From: Gracilibacillus orientalis
GTDB lineage: Bacteria; Bacillota; Bacilli; Bacillales; Amphibacillaceae
Assembly: GCF_900114645.1 (NCBI RefSeq)
Contig: NZ_FOTR01000001.1
Coordinates: 434,001 to 498,000 of the forward strand
Length of the DNA stretch: 64,000 nt
Direction of reading: 5' to 3'
Shown: positions 8,960 to 17,401 of the stretch, one piece after another
Layout: every line of letters starts with the position of its first letter
Numbering within the stretch: the first letter of the stretch is position 1
Made by a program: the position numbers and the translations under genes
Notes under the pieces: generated by a model
Seen by the model: only the letters and a program-made list of their open reading frames with translations
What the model was told of the DNA's origin: nothing
The model's database searches: none

Positions 8960-9874
8960 TTATCCCTTGTATACTTGTTGTAGCTTTGTAAGATCAAGTT
9001 TCTTCATTTTAAGAGTTGCCTGATTAACACGCGCAATTTGTTCCGGTGTGCCATTGCTCATCATCTCGTCCATTTCTCTCGGCACAATCTGCCAGGACAC
9101 TCCATACTTATCTTTCAGCCAACCGCATTGCTCGGATTCAGGAACCGCTGACAGCTTATCCCAGTAGTAATCAATCTCGTCTTGCGTGTCACAATATACC
9201 ATAAATGAGACTGATTCATTGAAATTAAATTGATGATCTTGTGCGCTATCCATTGCAGCAAACCACTGATTCTCAAGCATAAAATCAGAAAACATGATGG
9301 TTCCTTCTTTGTCAGGTTCCATTCCTTGAGGGTAACGGGCAATTAGGCCTTGTCTTGAGTTCGTAAATACAGATAAATAAAAATTAATCGCCTCTTCCGC
9401 TTTGCCACATTTATCACCGACAAACATTAGTGACGGCACTATCGTTGGCCGCTCTTCACCTTCTGGATCGGTAAGAATTAACTGCCACGACAAACCATAC
9501 TTATCTTGAATCCAGCCATACTTCTCACTAAACGGATACGTATCAAGTGGCATTAATACTTTGCCACCTTCGGACAATCTATTCCAAACCTCATTTATTT
9601 TTTCACTCGCGTCTTTTTCTCGTGATGGGTCAAAATTAACCATGAACGACACAGACGGATTGAATCTGAAAAAAGGTCCTGCGTTGATTGCCATGAATTT
9701 CTGTCCCCACAACTCAAAAGAGACTAAATCAGCGTCGCCTGATGGTGTGTCGTTGAGTGTTGTTTTATTCGTAATATTTGAGTCAGGGAAAATGGAAGCA
9801 TAAAACTCAGCTGCTTCATTCGCCTCCTTGTCATACCATAAATGTGGAACAATATTTTGATTTGTCTTTGTCAT
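8960..9874 (-). CDS. Tandem PhnB-like VOC (glyoxalase-fold) protein
   Basis: Two consecutive domains of the PhnB / 3-demethylubiquinone methyltransferase-like VOC family. The first begins at about residue 7 (PHLWYDKEANEAAEFYASIF) and the second at about 145 (PSLMFVGDKCGKAEEAINFY). Each contains the typical SFEL/SDFMLENQWF and SVSFMV strands and the GWxxDKYGxSWQ motif (GWIQDKYGLSWQ and GWLKDKYGVSWQ). At 304 aa it is the double-domain form often annotated as VOC family protein. Function is unknown. AGGAGG precedes the ATG at 9874. Confidence 0.82.
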   Translation of the reverse strand: MTKTNQNIVPHLWYDKEANEAAEFYASIFPDSNITNKTTLNDTPSGDADLVSFELWGQKFMAINAGPFFRFNPSVSFMVNFDPSREKDASEKINEVWNRLSEGGKVLMPLDTYPFSEKYGWIQDKYGLSWQLILTDPEGEERPTIVPSLMFVGDKCGKAEEAINFYLSVFTNSRQGLIARYPQGMEPDKEGTIMFSDFMLENQWFAAMDSAQDHQFNFNESVSFMVYCDTQDEIDYYWDKLSAVPESEQCGWLKDKYGVSWQIVPREMDEMMSNGTPEQIARVNQATLKMKKLDLTKLQQVYKG

Positions 9875-9983
9875 TGTGATTCCTCCTAATTTATTTTATT
9901 TTTATTTATTCTACCATTTTAATTCTGCTTTGATTTCTTTTTGATTGCTGCATTCATCCGTTCTTATTTTTGAAATACAAAAA

Positions 9984-10018
9984 AATAAAAGACCAAATCA
10001 CTGTACGATTCGGTCTTA
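9984..10018 (-). terminator. Terminator of the beta-xylosidase gene
   Basis: Stem AAGACCAAATC / GATTCGGTCTT (about 9988-10017, one G-T pair) with a long T-rich stretch on the minus strand (9976-9988), 60 bp beyond the xylosidase stop codon. Confidence 0.75.
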
Positions 10019-10078
10019 GAAGTTTATTTTTATTGTTTCTTTACAAAAACTGAATTATTTTTAAGATAGAGACTTTTT

Positions 10079-11689
10079 TTATTCTTGTGGATCATATATA
10101 AAATAATCGAAATCTGCGTGTTTATTTTGGCCAGATGTATCCTGACATTGCATACCTACAAATGCACCTGTAAAGAATCCACCGCCTTGGATATAATCGT
10201 CTGATAGTTTGTATGATTCGAATTCAACCGGCACTGTATGCCACGTGTCTCCATCGAATGAATAAGCATACGTATAAATAGAAGTTTTTACGTCCACACG
10301 TAGGTACACATATTCTACATCCTCTGGAACTTCAATTTCGTTTCCATTAATTGGCTGTCCGAAAGTCGTATTATCGCAAGTCGCTAATTCCAGGATACGG
10401 CCTTTTTCTTCATGCCATGTGATTTGGAAAGAAGTCCAATTTTCAGTATTATAGTAATTCACCAGACCTGCCGAATGTTGGAAGTCTTCCGGTTGGAAAG
10501 CTACTTTTGTTTCCGCTCTGAAGTTAAAGTGTTGCCAACGTCTTGCGATAAAAGATTGTGTAAATAACGAAGTAAGTGATTCTCTACCATATAAGCGTAA
10601 ATGACTAGGATTATCTTTCAAGGAGACTATATCTTCTCCTAATGGAATACGTAAGCTTTGGAAATGAAGGTTTAATTCATCTACGTCAAAATCATCTTTT
10701 GTCGGATAATCAGGATCCCATTTTACTTCCTCGATTTTTGGTCCTTCGATTTCTAATGAAGGTTGGTTTCCACCAACAACATACGGCCAATCATCCTTCC
10801 ACTCTATTCGTTGAATTGCGGTTTCACGACCTAATGGACAAAACCCGCGTGGATCTAATAATGGTTGTCCATCCTTCGGTAAAACACGACCAGTTAAATG
10901 TACAAGAAACCATTCATCAGTATGTGTCTGAACAATCGACGCATGTCCTGCTTTTTGTAACGGATTTCTCGGATATGGCCAAGATGTGATAAGTGGATTG
11001 TCCGGATGGACTTCATATGGTCCGGTAAGCTCTTTCGAACGTGCGATGGTTGCACAATGATCGAATTTTGTACCACCCTCAGCTGTTAATAGATAATAGT
11101 AGCCATTCCATTTATATAAGTGTGGTGCCTCTGTTAGTTTAATATCAGTCCCTTTAAAAATGACTTGCGATTTACCAACGAGCTTTTGTTGTCCGTGATC
11201 ATATTCCTGTAAAACGATCCCATAAAAGTTATGGTGTCCAACACGGTGATCCCACTTCATGTTTACCAAATATTTTTTTCCATCATCATCATGGAATAGT
11301 GATGGGTCAAAGCCTGAACTGTTTAAGTAAATTGGATCTGACCATTCACCATCAATCGTGGCACATGTTGCTAAATAGTTGTGAGAATCCTTCCAGTTAC
11401 CGTTTACAACTTTGACATCCGTGTAAATTAAATAGAATTGACCATCATGATACGATATCTGTGGTGCCCAAATACCACCAGAGTTAGGGTTACCCTTCAT
11501 ATTTAATTGACTAAGTCTATTAAGTGGTCTTGATGCTAAGCGCCAGTTTTTTAGATCTTTAGAATGGTAAATACCTACTCCAGGAAACCATTCGAATGTA
11601 GAAACAGCGATATAATAGTCTTCCCCCACCCTACACATACTTGGATCTGGATTAAAACCTGTTAAAATTGGATTTTGAATTGTAGCCAT
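10079..11689 (-). CDS. xynB: GH43 beta-xylosidase / arabinofuranosidase-type glycosidase
   Basis: Cytoplasmic glycoside hydrolase of family 43 (no signal peptide), 536 aa, the size of Bacillus XynB-type beta-xylosidases that split xylobiose and xylooligosaccharides. The N-terminal five-bladed propeller carries the catalytic base Asp in [10 protein letters not shown] (about residue 14), a structural Asp in [19 protein letters not shown] and a probable general acid Glu in [10 protein letters not shown]. The C-terminal third is the beta-sandwich usual for this subfamily ([19 protein letters not shown]). A cre box lies just upstream, suggesting glucose repression. No xylose genes or xylan transporter are adjacent. 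Confidence 0.88.
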   Translation of the reverse strand: MATIQNPILTGFNPDPSMCRVGEDYYIAVSTFEWFPGVGIYHSKDLKNWRLASRPLNRLSQLNMKGNPNSGGIWAPQISYHDGQFYLIYTDVKVVNGNWKDSHNYLATCATIDGEWSDPIYLNSSGFDPSLFHDDDGKKYLVNMKWDHRVGHHNFYGIVLQEYDHGQQKLVGKSQVIFKGTDIKLTEAPHLYKWNGYYYLLTAEGGTKFDHCATIARSKELTGPYEVHPDNPLITSWPYPRNPLQKAGHASIVQTHTDEWFLVHLTGRVLPKDGQPLLDPRGFCPLGRETAIQRIEWKDDWPYVVGGNQPSLEIEGPKIEEVKWDPDYPTKDDFDVDELNLHFQSLRIPLGEDIVSLKDNPSHLRLYGRESLTSLFTQSFIARRWQHFNFRAETKVAFQPEDFQHSAGLVNYYNTENWTSFQITWHEEKGRILELATCDNTTFGQPINGNEIEVPEDVEYVYLRVDVKTSIYTYAYSFDGDTWHTVPVEFESYKLSDDYIQGGGFFTGAFVGMQCQDTSGQNKHADFDYFIYDPQE

Positions 11690-11710
11690 TATTTCACCCC
11701 TGCTTTGTTT

Positions 11711-11724
11711 TGTAAACGCTTGAT
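11711..11724 (-). promoter_or_regulatory. CcpA-type cre box upstream of xynB
   Basis: On the minus strand ATCAAGCGTTTACA matches the cre consensus TGNAARCGNWWWCA at 12 of 14 positions. It lies downstream of the predicted -10 box, so CcpA bound here would act as a roadblock. Confidence 0.6.
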
Positions 11725-11739
11725 TATTTCACAATGAAT

Positions 11740-11748
11740 AGTATAGCA
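11740..11748 (-). promoter_or_regulatory. Extended -10 promoter of xynB
   Basis: On the minus strand TGCTATACT (TG, one base, TATACT) lies about 50 bp before the xynB start codon. No good -35 was found. The cre box sits about 10-20 bp downstream of the inferred transcription start. Confidence 0.45.
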
Positions 11749-11960
11749 TAAAACCCACACAAAGTATAATGGATAAACTAAGTTTTTATAAATATTTTTT
11801 GATGAGAACTTGAATGAATTCAGGCTTTAGTAACTCCCCTGTCCCTTAGGTGAAAGCGAAGTATTCTGCCGATCGGTACTCTATGAACGAAGCAAAATTT
11901 CGCTAAGATTACTACGTATTTTATTATTTGTGCGGACTGACATACTTTCTTGCTTCATAA
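11749..11960. repeat. Intergenic region with a degenerate copy of the palindromic repeat family
   Basis: Between xynB and nupC. Within it, about 11830-11880 (GGTGAAAGCGAAGTATTCTGC plus flanks, given here as the core GAAAGCGAAGTATTCTGC at about 11852-11869) matches the arm of the large palindromic element at 15.3-16.0 kb. It looks like a decayed, single-arm copy. No ORF with a ribosome binding site was found. Confidence 0.5.
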
Positions 11961-11990
11961 AAAAAGTCAGGCAATATACCTGACTTTTTT
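11960..11990 (-). terminator. Terminator of nupC
   Basis: Perfect stem AAAAAGTCAGG (11961-11971) / CCTGACTTTTT (11979-11989) with a 7-nt loop, immediately after the nupC stop codon on the minus strand. The A-run on the plus strand gives the T-tract. Confidence 0.85.
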
Positions 11991-11994
11991 CATC

Positions 11995-13185
11995 CTATAA
12001 GAATAGACCTGCTATGGTTGCGGATAGGATAGAACCTAAAGTTGCACCAATCAAAAGCTTCATACCAAACTTAGATACGGTTGCACCTTTCTCACGATTA
12101 ATCCCTTGTACAGTACCTGCGATTATACCAATAGAGGAGAAGTTAGCAAAACTTGTAAGGAATACAGAAACAACACCTACTGTTTTTTCTGATAATTCAC
12201 CAATTAATGGTTCTAATTCTAGCATGGCTACGAATTCGTTTGTAATGATCTTCGTCCCCATAATACCACCTGCTTGAATTACTTCACCAGGTGCGATACC
12301 CATCAAGAAACCGATTGGAGCAAGTACATAACCTAAAATTTCCTGTAAAGTTATACCTGCGAAAGCAGCTGCAATGACCCAGTTTACTAATTCCAATGCT
12401 GCAATAAAGGCAATTAACATAGCTGCTACGATTAGTGCTATTTTACCACCATCTAACGCACCATTCCCCATTGCTTCAAAAAAGCTTTTGGAATCAGAAA
12501 CGTTCTTAACATCCACTTCATCGTTCTCATCGTCCACTTTTACTGGTGCAATAAGAGAAGCGATAATGAGTGAACTGAACATATTCAATGGAATAGCCAC
12601 TAACACAAATTGTGCAGGAAGCATTTGCATGTAAGCACCAATAATGGATGCTGATACAGACCCCATTGCTGAAGCACTTACAATATAAAGACGATTATTA
12701 TTCAAATGGTGAAACTGAGATTTAATCGCAATAATTGCTTCAGATTGACCAAAAAACATACTGTTTACAGCATTAAAGGATTCTACTTTCGGTAATCCAG
12801 TAATTTTCGAAATTGCCCAGCCAATATATTTAATAATTAATGGTAGGATTTTCAAATAAGTAAGTACGGATAATAAAGTTGAAAAGAAAATAATAATCAA
12901 TAACACATTGAAAAAGAATACAGATCCACCTTCTTCAATAGCGACTCCACCTAATACAAAGGCAACACCTTCGTTAGCAAATTCAATTAATTTATTGAAA
13001 ACGTCTGCAATAAAATTAATAATTTTCTCACCTATTGGTGTCATAAACATAAACCAAGTAGTTAGAACTTGTGCTAAAAGCATAAGTCCGATTCCTACAA
13101 AATTGACATTTTTACGATCATTTGACATCGCATACGCGATAGCTAGTACAATAATGATTGCTAAAAGTCCTAATAAAATTCCCAC
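11995..13185 (-). CDS. nupC: NupC-type concentrative nucleoside transporter
   Basis: Membrane symporter importing nucleosides with H+ or Na+. The 396-residue protein shows the CNT family layout: N-terminal helices, a gate domain, and core motifs VESFNAVNSMFFGQSEAIIAIKS (about 130-155) and FVAMLELEPLIGELSEKTVGVVSVFLTSFANFSSIGI (about 317-355), which include the nucleoside-contacting Glu and Asn/Ser residues. Start is GTG at 13185 after AAGGAGGA. Single gene. I looked for a purine riboswitch upstream and saw none. Confidence 0.9.
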   Translation of the reverse strand: MGILLGLLAIIIVLAIAYAMSNDRKNVNFVGIGLMLLAQVLTTWFMFMTPIGEKIINFIADVFNKLIEFANEGVAFVLGGVAIEEGGSVFFFNVLLIIIFFSTLLSVLTYLKILPLIIKYIGWAISKITGLPKVESFNAVNSMFFGQSEAIIAIKSQFHHLNNNRLYIVSASAMGSVSASIIGAYMQMLPAQFVLVAIPLNMFSSLIIASLIAPVKVDDENDEVDVKNVSDSKSFFEAMGNGALDGGKIALIVAAMLIAFIAALELVNWVIAAAFAGITLQEILGYVLAPIGFLMGIAPGEVIQAGGIMGTKIITNEFVAMLELEPLIGELSEKTVGVVSVFLTSFANFSSIGIIAGTVQGINREKGATVSKFGMKLLIGATLGSILSATIAGLFL

Positions 13186-13304
13186 AAGTTTTCCTCCTTC
13201 TTAAAATACACTATTATTTCTACCATACCCAATCACCTGTAGAATTACACTTTATTTTAGCATGAAAATGGTTTCTTGTGGGAGTATTAATAAAAGTCTA
13301 AAAA

Positions 13305-13793
13305 TTAAGAAGATTGAAAAGATTTCGCTACTTGTACTAATTCTTTTTCTGAAAGCGACTCTTCATTTGGTCGATAAATAATTTGATAGGTAATGCCAGC
13401 TTTTTCCCAATACAAAGTTTGAGAATATGGTTGATCTTGATAATAACCTTCCAATGAATTACCTAAAGAAATTGTTTCAAAATCACTTTTATCTTGGTCT
13501 AATTCTCCGTTAATCAATTGTATCGTAAAGATGTCGTTATCTTCAGTGAACATGGTAATATCAAATGCTTCATTATTAAGTTCATTCAAATTAAAACGAT
13601 CGGTGACAAGTATCTCAGCAGCAATTGGAACATAAGATGGCAATTCTGCGCTAAAATCTAAGTTCTCCATAGCTTTTTCCACTTTCCCTTTTTCATAGGA
13701 ATAAAAGCCCTCTGGTATAGCGGATTGTGTATTGCATCCTATTAAGAAGAAAAGTATTATACTTGCTGTTATTACGTGCTGAAAAAACTTCAT
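13305..13793 (-). CDS. Small putative lipoprotein, unknown function
   Basis: A 162-residue secreted lipoprotein. Residues 1-20 are a signal peptide ending in the lipobox FLIGC, with Cys20 the lipidated residue. The mature part contains a single alpha/beta domain that begins AMENLDFSAELPSYVP and ends ELVQVAKSFQSS. It resembles the small DUF4367-like domain seen in Bacillus outer-surface and sporulation proteins. No catalytic motif is seen. GGAGGC precedes the ATG. It lies alone between nupC and yhbH. Confidence 0.75.
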   Translation of the reverse strand: MKFFQHVITASIILFFLIGCNTQSAIPEGFYSYEKGKVEKAMENLDFSAELPSYVPIAAEILVTDRFNLNELNNEAFDITMFTEDNDIFTIQLINGELDQDKSDFETISLGNSLEGYYQDQPYSQTLYWEKAGITYQIIYRPNEESLSEKELVQVAKSFQSS

Positions 13794-13978
13794 ACTTGTC
13801 TGCCTCCATAAATTAATTCGTATACTATTAGACGATTTTTAAGAGTAATAAGTTTCAATAATGTAAACATCTTAATAATTTGTTAACTTATCGCACTTAT
13901 TATAACATTTCCAGTCATATTTACCTAAAAAATTGTTGATACGTAACAATTTTTCCTCCAAGTAAAAAAACGCCGATA

Positions 13979-15136
13979 CTATTTAGCATCGACGTTACTT
14001 TTATGGAAGAAGTGCTTCATGGCGTAAAAAACATCTTCTCTATTTTTCAAAACAAATTGTTTGAAACGTGGATGATCAACCTCTTTGAACGCTTGCGTTA
14101 ATGTGGAATACCGATTGTATTGATTGACCTCTCCATAACAAAACATACTTGCACTCTCTAACAATTCATTAACAGCTTGTAATGATCTCCGGTTATCAGA
14201 AGTTAAATTATCACCATCTGAAAAATGAAAAGGGTAAATATTATAACGACTCGCTGGATATTTCTCATTCACCAGTTCCAACGCTTTGCGGTATGCGGAA
14301 GAACAGATTGTTCCGCCACTTTCTCCTTTGGTAAAAAAGGATTCTTCATCTACAACCTTTGCTTCTGTGTGGTGGGCGATAAATTCAACATCGACTGTTT
14401 CATATTTTTTTCGTAAAAAACGTACCATCCAAAAGTAAAAACTGCGGGCAACATATTTTTCGAATTGCCCCATCGATCCGCTAGTATCCATCATTGCTAA
14501 CACAACTGCTTTTGATTCTGGTTTTTCAATATTATCCCATGTTTTGTAACGTAAATCATCTGGATAAATGGGGGCAAAAGAAGGAGTTCCTTCTAATGCA
14601 TTTCTTCGGTAAGATGCCAGCATCGTTCTTTTCTTATCAATGTTTCCTATTAAACCCTTTTTACGTATATCACGAAATTCCACGTCAGTAATCGTAATAT
14701 TATCTTGTTCTTTCTCCATCAAATTGGGCAATTCAAGCTGTGAAAAGAATGCTTCCTCTACTTCCTCAAAATCTACTTCAGCCTCATAATAGTCTACTCC
14801 AGGTTGATTTCCCGCTTTCTCACCTTTTTGCCCCTTTTTGGCTTGTTGTTGTGGGTCTTGAGCAACGACATCCCCTACCTCACTTTCTCCGTTTCCTTGC
14901 CCTACATGTTTGTTTTTAGATTGACTGTAGCGTATTTTATATTCGTCTAAGGAGCGTATCGGGATCCGAATAATTTCTTTTCCCCGAGACATAATAATAC
15001 TTTCTTCACTAACAATGTCAGGTAGTTTCTTTTTAATTACTTCCTTTATTTTGTCTTGATGTCGTTTTTGATCATCAAACCCTTTTCGATGGAGGGACCA
15101 ATCTTCCTCTGCGATCACAAAGTTAACATCAGTCAT
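13979..15136 (-). CDS. yhbH: Sporulation protein YhbH (DUF444, VWA-like)
   Basis: Member of the YhbH/YeaH (DUF444) family, which works with the PrkA kinase; in Bacillus subtilis yhbH is sporulation-associated. The start ATG 15136 has GGAGGGG 5 nt upstream. The 385-residue protein has the N-terminal [18 protein letters not shown] motif. A Gly/Gln-rich linker follows at about 85-115. The C-terminal von Willebrand-like domain has a metal-site motif MMDTSGSMG near residue 215 and [13 protein letters not shown]. In Bacillus subtilis the gene neighbours prkA; here prkA is about 11 kb away (25.9 kb), so the pair has been separated. Confidence 0.92.
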   Translation of the reverse strand: MTDVNFVIAEEDWSLHRKGFDDQKRHQDKIKEVIKKKLPDIVSEESIIMSRGKEIIRIPIRSLDEYKIRYSQSKNKHVGQGNGESEVGDVVAQDPQQQAKKGQKGEKAGNQPGVDYYEAEVDFEEVEEAFFSQLELPNLMEKEQDNITITDVEFRDIRKKGLIGNIDKKRTMLASYRRNALEGTPSFAPIYPDDLRYKTWDNIEKPESKAVVLAMMDTSGSMGQFEKYVARSFYFWMVRFLRKKYETVDVEFIAHHTEAKVVDEESFFTKGESGGTICSSAYRKALELVNEKYPASRYNIYPFHFSDGDNLTSDNRRSLQAVNELLESASMFCYGEVNQYNRYSTLTQAFKEVDHPRFKQFVLKNREDVFYAMKHFFHKSNVDAK

Positions 15137-15274
15137 CAATTCCCCTCCTTCGCTTGTATTATTTTATTGTATGCAACGAAAGAGAGAATGATTAAGTATT
15201 TTTGGCAGAAATTAAATCATTTAAAATATAACTACTTTACCAATGGTGCATAAAGAAACTTACCCTAGTAGATA

Positions 15275-16072
15275 CAAACTGCGCAACAGTGAAAATGTCT
15301 GTATTAAAGTTTCCTTCCATTCTGATTAAAGATATGTACATGGATACGCTACGGCAGAACACTTCGCTTTCCGCGGGCACGGCTTCAGCTAACTTGGTAA
15401 AGAAAATCACTTTACCAAGTGGATCTTCAGCTCGCGCTGTTCCCACAGGAGTCTCCGTATTCTGCCTACGCTGATAATGATTTTCTGATGATTGAAAGGG
15501 TAAAATCCATCTCGTGGATCTTTTCTCACTTAATCAGAAAACCATACGAAGCTGCGGAAAAATACGACAATCCTGTGGGAAAGGAATAGTCTGAAGACCC
15601 CCATGATGCGCCTGTGTCTTCTAGCAACGCTTCGTAGTATGCTTCCTTGGCGCAAGGGAACAAAGAATTTATTCAAGTAGTCCCCTGGCTGAAGCGTTCC
15701 CCGACGGCATAGAAGACACTATGAAAGCGATTTTTGCTTGAGTAGATGTTGCCACTTGTGCCCTTGGTGAAAGGGAGTGTTTTTCCGCAGCTTAGTGTGC
15801 ATTTCGTATCATGCAAGAAGAAATCCATAGAATATCATTCCATAGTTCTCTTCTTTCGATAATCAGAACACTACGCAAAGCGGAGGCAAGATACGTAGAC
15901 TCCTACGGGAACAGCGCGAGCCGAAGACCCCGCAAGAAAACGTACTTGGTTTTCTGAGGAGGCTAAGGCCGTGCCCGTGGAAAGCGAAGTATTCTGCTGA
16001 AGCGTATCCCTGCACTCACCATCAAAAAGGTGGAAGAAAGTAAATCCACACAATAAGTTACTGCGCAGTTTA
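15275..16072. repeat. Composite nested-palindrome element, about 0.8 kb
   Basis: Three levels of inverted repetition are visible. Outermost, AAACTGCGCA at about 15277-15286 faces TGCGCAGTTT at about 16061-16070. Next, an arm of roughly 140 bp at 15337-15478 (containing ACTTCGCTTTCC, GGGCACGGC, GCTCGCGCTGTTCCC and AGGAGTCT) recurs inverted at 15866-16012. Inside that, GAAGCTGCGGAAAAA (about 15549) faces TTTTTCCGCAGCTT (about 15783). Innermost, GTGTCTTCTA (about 15612) faces TAGAAGACAC (about 15712). Each long arm is itself palindromic and encloses a small hairpin such as CTTGGTAAAG / CTTTACCAAG. There is no transposase. From memory, similar arm sequences are dispersed in Bacillaceae genomes. 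Confidence 0.75.
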
Positions 16073-16092
16073 TGTTTTACGTGCTCTACGTT

Positions 16093-16130
16093 AAAAGCAC
16101 CCACCATTTTAAAATGATGAGTGCTTTTGA
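16093..16130 (-). terminator. Terminator of odhAB
   Basis: On the minus strand, AAAAGCACTCATCATTTT pairs with AAAATGGTGGGTGCTTTT (16093-16128) with two or three mismatches, ending in a T-run. It is placed directly after the odhB stop codon at 16133. Confidence 0.8.
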
Positions 16131-16132
16131 TT

Positions 16133-17401
16133 TTAACCTTCTAATAATAGGTCATATGGATCTTCTAGTAGTTGTTTTACACGTACAAGGAATTTTACTG
16201 CATCTTTTCCGTCCACGATACGGTGGTCGTAAGATAGTGCGATATTCATTATCGGACGAACCTCAATTGAATCATCCGGCATTACTATCGGACGTTTTTG
16301 AATCGTGTGCATTCCTAAAATACCAACTTGTGGTGAGTTTAGAATTGGTGTAGATAATAGTGATCCAAAAATACCACCGTTTGTAATCGTAAAGGAGCCA
16401 CCCTGTAAGTCACCAATTTGCAGTTCCTTATTTTTGGCTTTGGTACCTAAATCAGCAATATCAGATTCAATACCTGCAAAGTCTAAACGATCTGCATCAC
16501 GTACTACTGGAACAACTAAACCATCATCTGTTGATACAGCAATACCGATATCATAGAATTTCTTCTTAATAATTTCTTTTCCCTGAATCTCAGCATTTAG
16601 ATAAGGGAACTCTTTCAATGCACTAACTACTGCTTTGGTAAAGAATGACATAAAGCCCAGTTTAATGCCGTGTTTTTCTAAAAACTTCTCTTTACGTTCA
16701 CTACGTAGTTTCATAACTGCTGTCATATCTACTTCGTTAAACGTTGTAAGCATTGCTGCTGTTTGTTGTGCATCCACAAGGTGCTTCGCAATCGTTTGAC
16801 GACGGCGAGTCATTTTTTCACGCTCTACCGGTTTATCAAACGCTTGTTGTGAGTTAGAAGACTTATCTTTGTTTTCATCATTAGGTTTCTTTTCTGCTTT
16901 TGCAGGTTTAGCTGAGTTCTCCACATCTTCAGGGCGAATGCGACCCAACGGATCTGTCGATGTAATATCGTTCAGATCAATGCCTAATTCACGAGCGCGT
17001 TTTCTAGCTGCTGGGGATGCGACAACTTTTTGTTCTTTTCCTGCTTTTTTCGGTTCAGTCGCTTCTTTACTAGCTGGTTCTTCTTTCTTCGGCTCTTCTT
17101 TTTTCTCTTCTTCTTTTGATTCTTCTTTATCGTCAGAGCTTTCTGCAGAACCTCCACCAGCTTCACCATTCTCATCTATCTTCGCAATAACTTCTCCAAC
17201 TTCTACATCATCGCCTTCATTTTTTGCAAATTCAGCAATTACACCTGAATTATCAGCGTTAACTTCTACATTAACTTTATCAGTTTCTAGTTCACAGATC
17301 GGATCACCTTTCTCGACGGAATCACCCTCACTAACTAGCCACTCTGCTATTGTACCTTCCGTAATAGATTCTGCTAATTCTGGGACTTTAATTTCCTTCA
17401 T
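16133..17401 (-). CDS. odhB: 2-oxoglutarate dehydrogenase E2, dihydrolipoyl succinyltransferase
   Basis: E2 core of the 2-oxoglutarate dehydrogenase complex: it transfers the succinyl group from lipoyl-lysine to CoA. The lipoyl domain occupies residues 1-75, with the lipoylated Lys in ELETDKVNVEV near residue 43. An acidic Glu/Lys-rich linker (about 80-120) follows. The E3-binding domain is at about 125-160 (SPAARKRARELGIDLNDI). The catalytic acyltransferase domain ends in the active-site motif YDHRIVDGKDAVKFL. It has 422 aa, the normal length. It starts inside the last codons of odhA (14-bp overlap) behind a strong GGAGGAG, as in the Bacillus odhAB operon. Confidence 0.96.
   Translation of the reverse strand: MKEIKVPELAESITEGTIAEWLVSEGDSVEKGDPICELETDKVNVEVNADNSGVIAEFAKNEGDDVEVGEVIAKIDENGEAGGGSAESSDDKEESKEEEKKEEPKKEEPASKEATEPKKAGKEQKVVASPAARKRARELGIDLNDITSTDPLGRIRPEDVENSAKPAKAEKKPNDENKDKSSNSQQAFDKPVEREKMTRRRQTIAKHLVDAQQTAAMLTTFNEVDMTAVMKLRSERKEKFLEKHGIKLGFMSFFTKAVVSALKEFPYLNAEIQGKEIIKKKFYDIGIAVSTDDGLVVPVVRDADRLDFAGIESDIADLGTKAKNKELQIGDLQGGSFTITNGGIFGSLLSTPILNSPQVGILGMHTIQKRPIVMPDDSIEVRPIMNIALSYDHRIVDGKDAVKFLVRVKQLLEDPYDLLLEG

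Larger units (their letters stand above)
15140..16132. other. About 1 kb gene-free region between yhbH and odhB
   Basis: No credible gene. Open frames on either strand (15237-15446, 15871-16107 and others) simply translate repeat arms and lack ribosome binding sites. Most of the interval is the palindromic element described separately; the remainder is the yhbH leader (to about 15260) and the odhB terminator. Confidence 0.8.

Noticed and set aside
13186-13304. Purine riboswitch upstream of nupC
   Set aside because: I looked for the conserved TATAAT..ATATGG and loop elements and did not find them; the leader is short.
15237-16107. Open frames of 69, 61 and 78 codons inside the palindromic element
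   Set aside because: They share translated pieces (for example ARAEDP / SSARAVP) only because they read opposite arms of the same repeat, lack ribosome binding sites and overlap on both strands.
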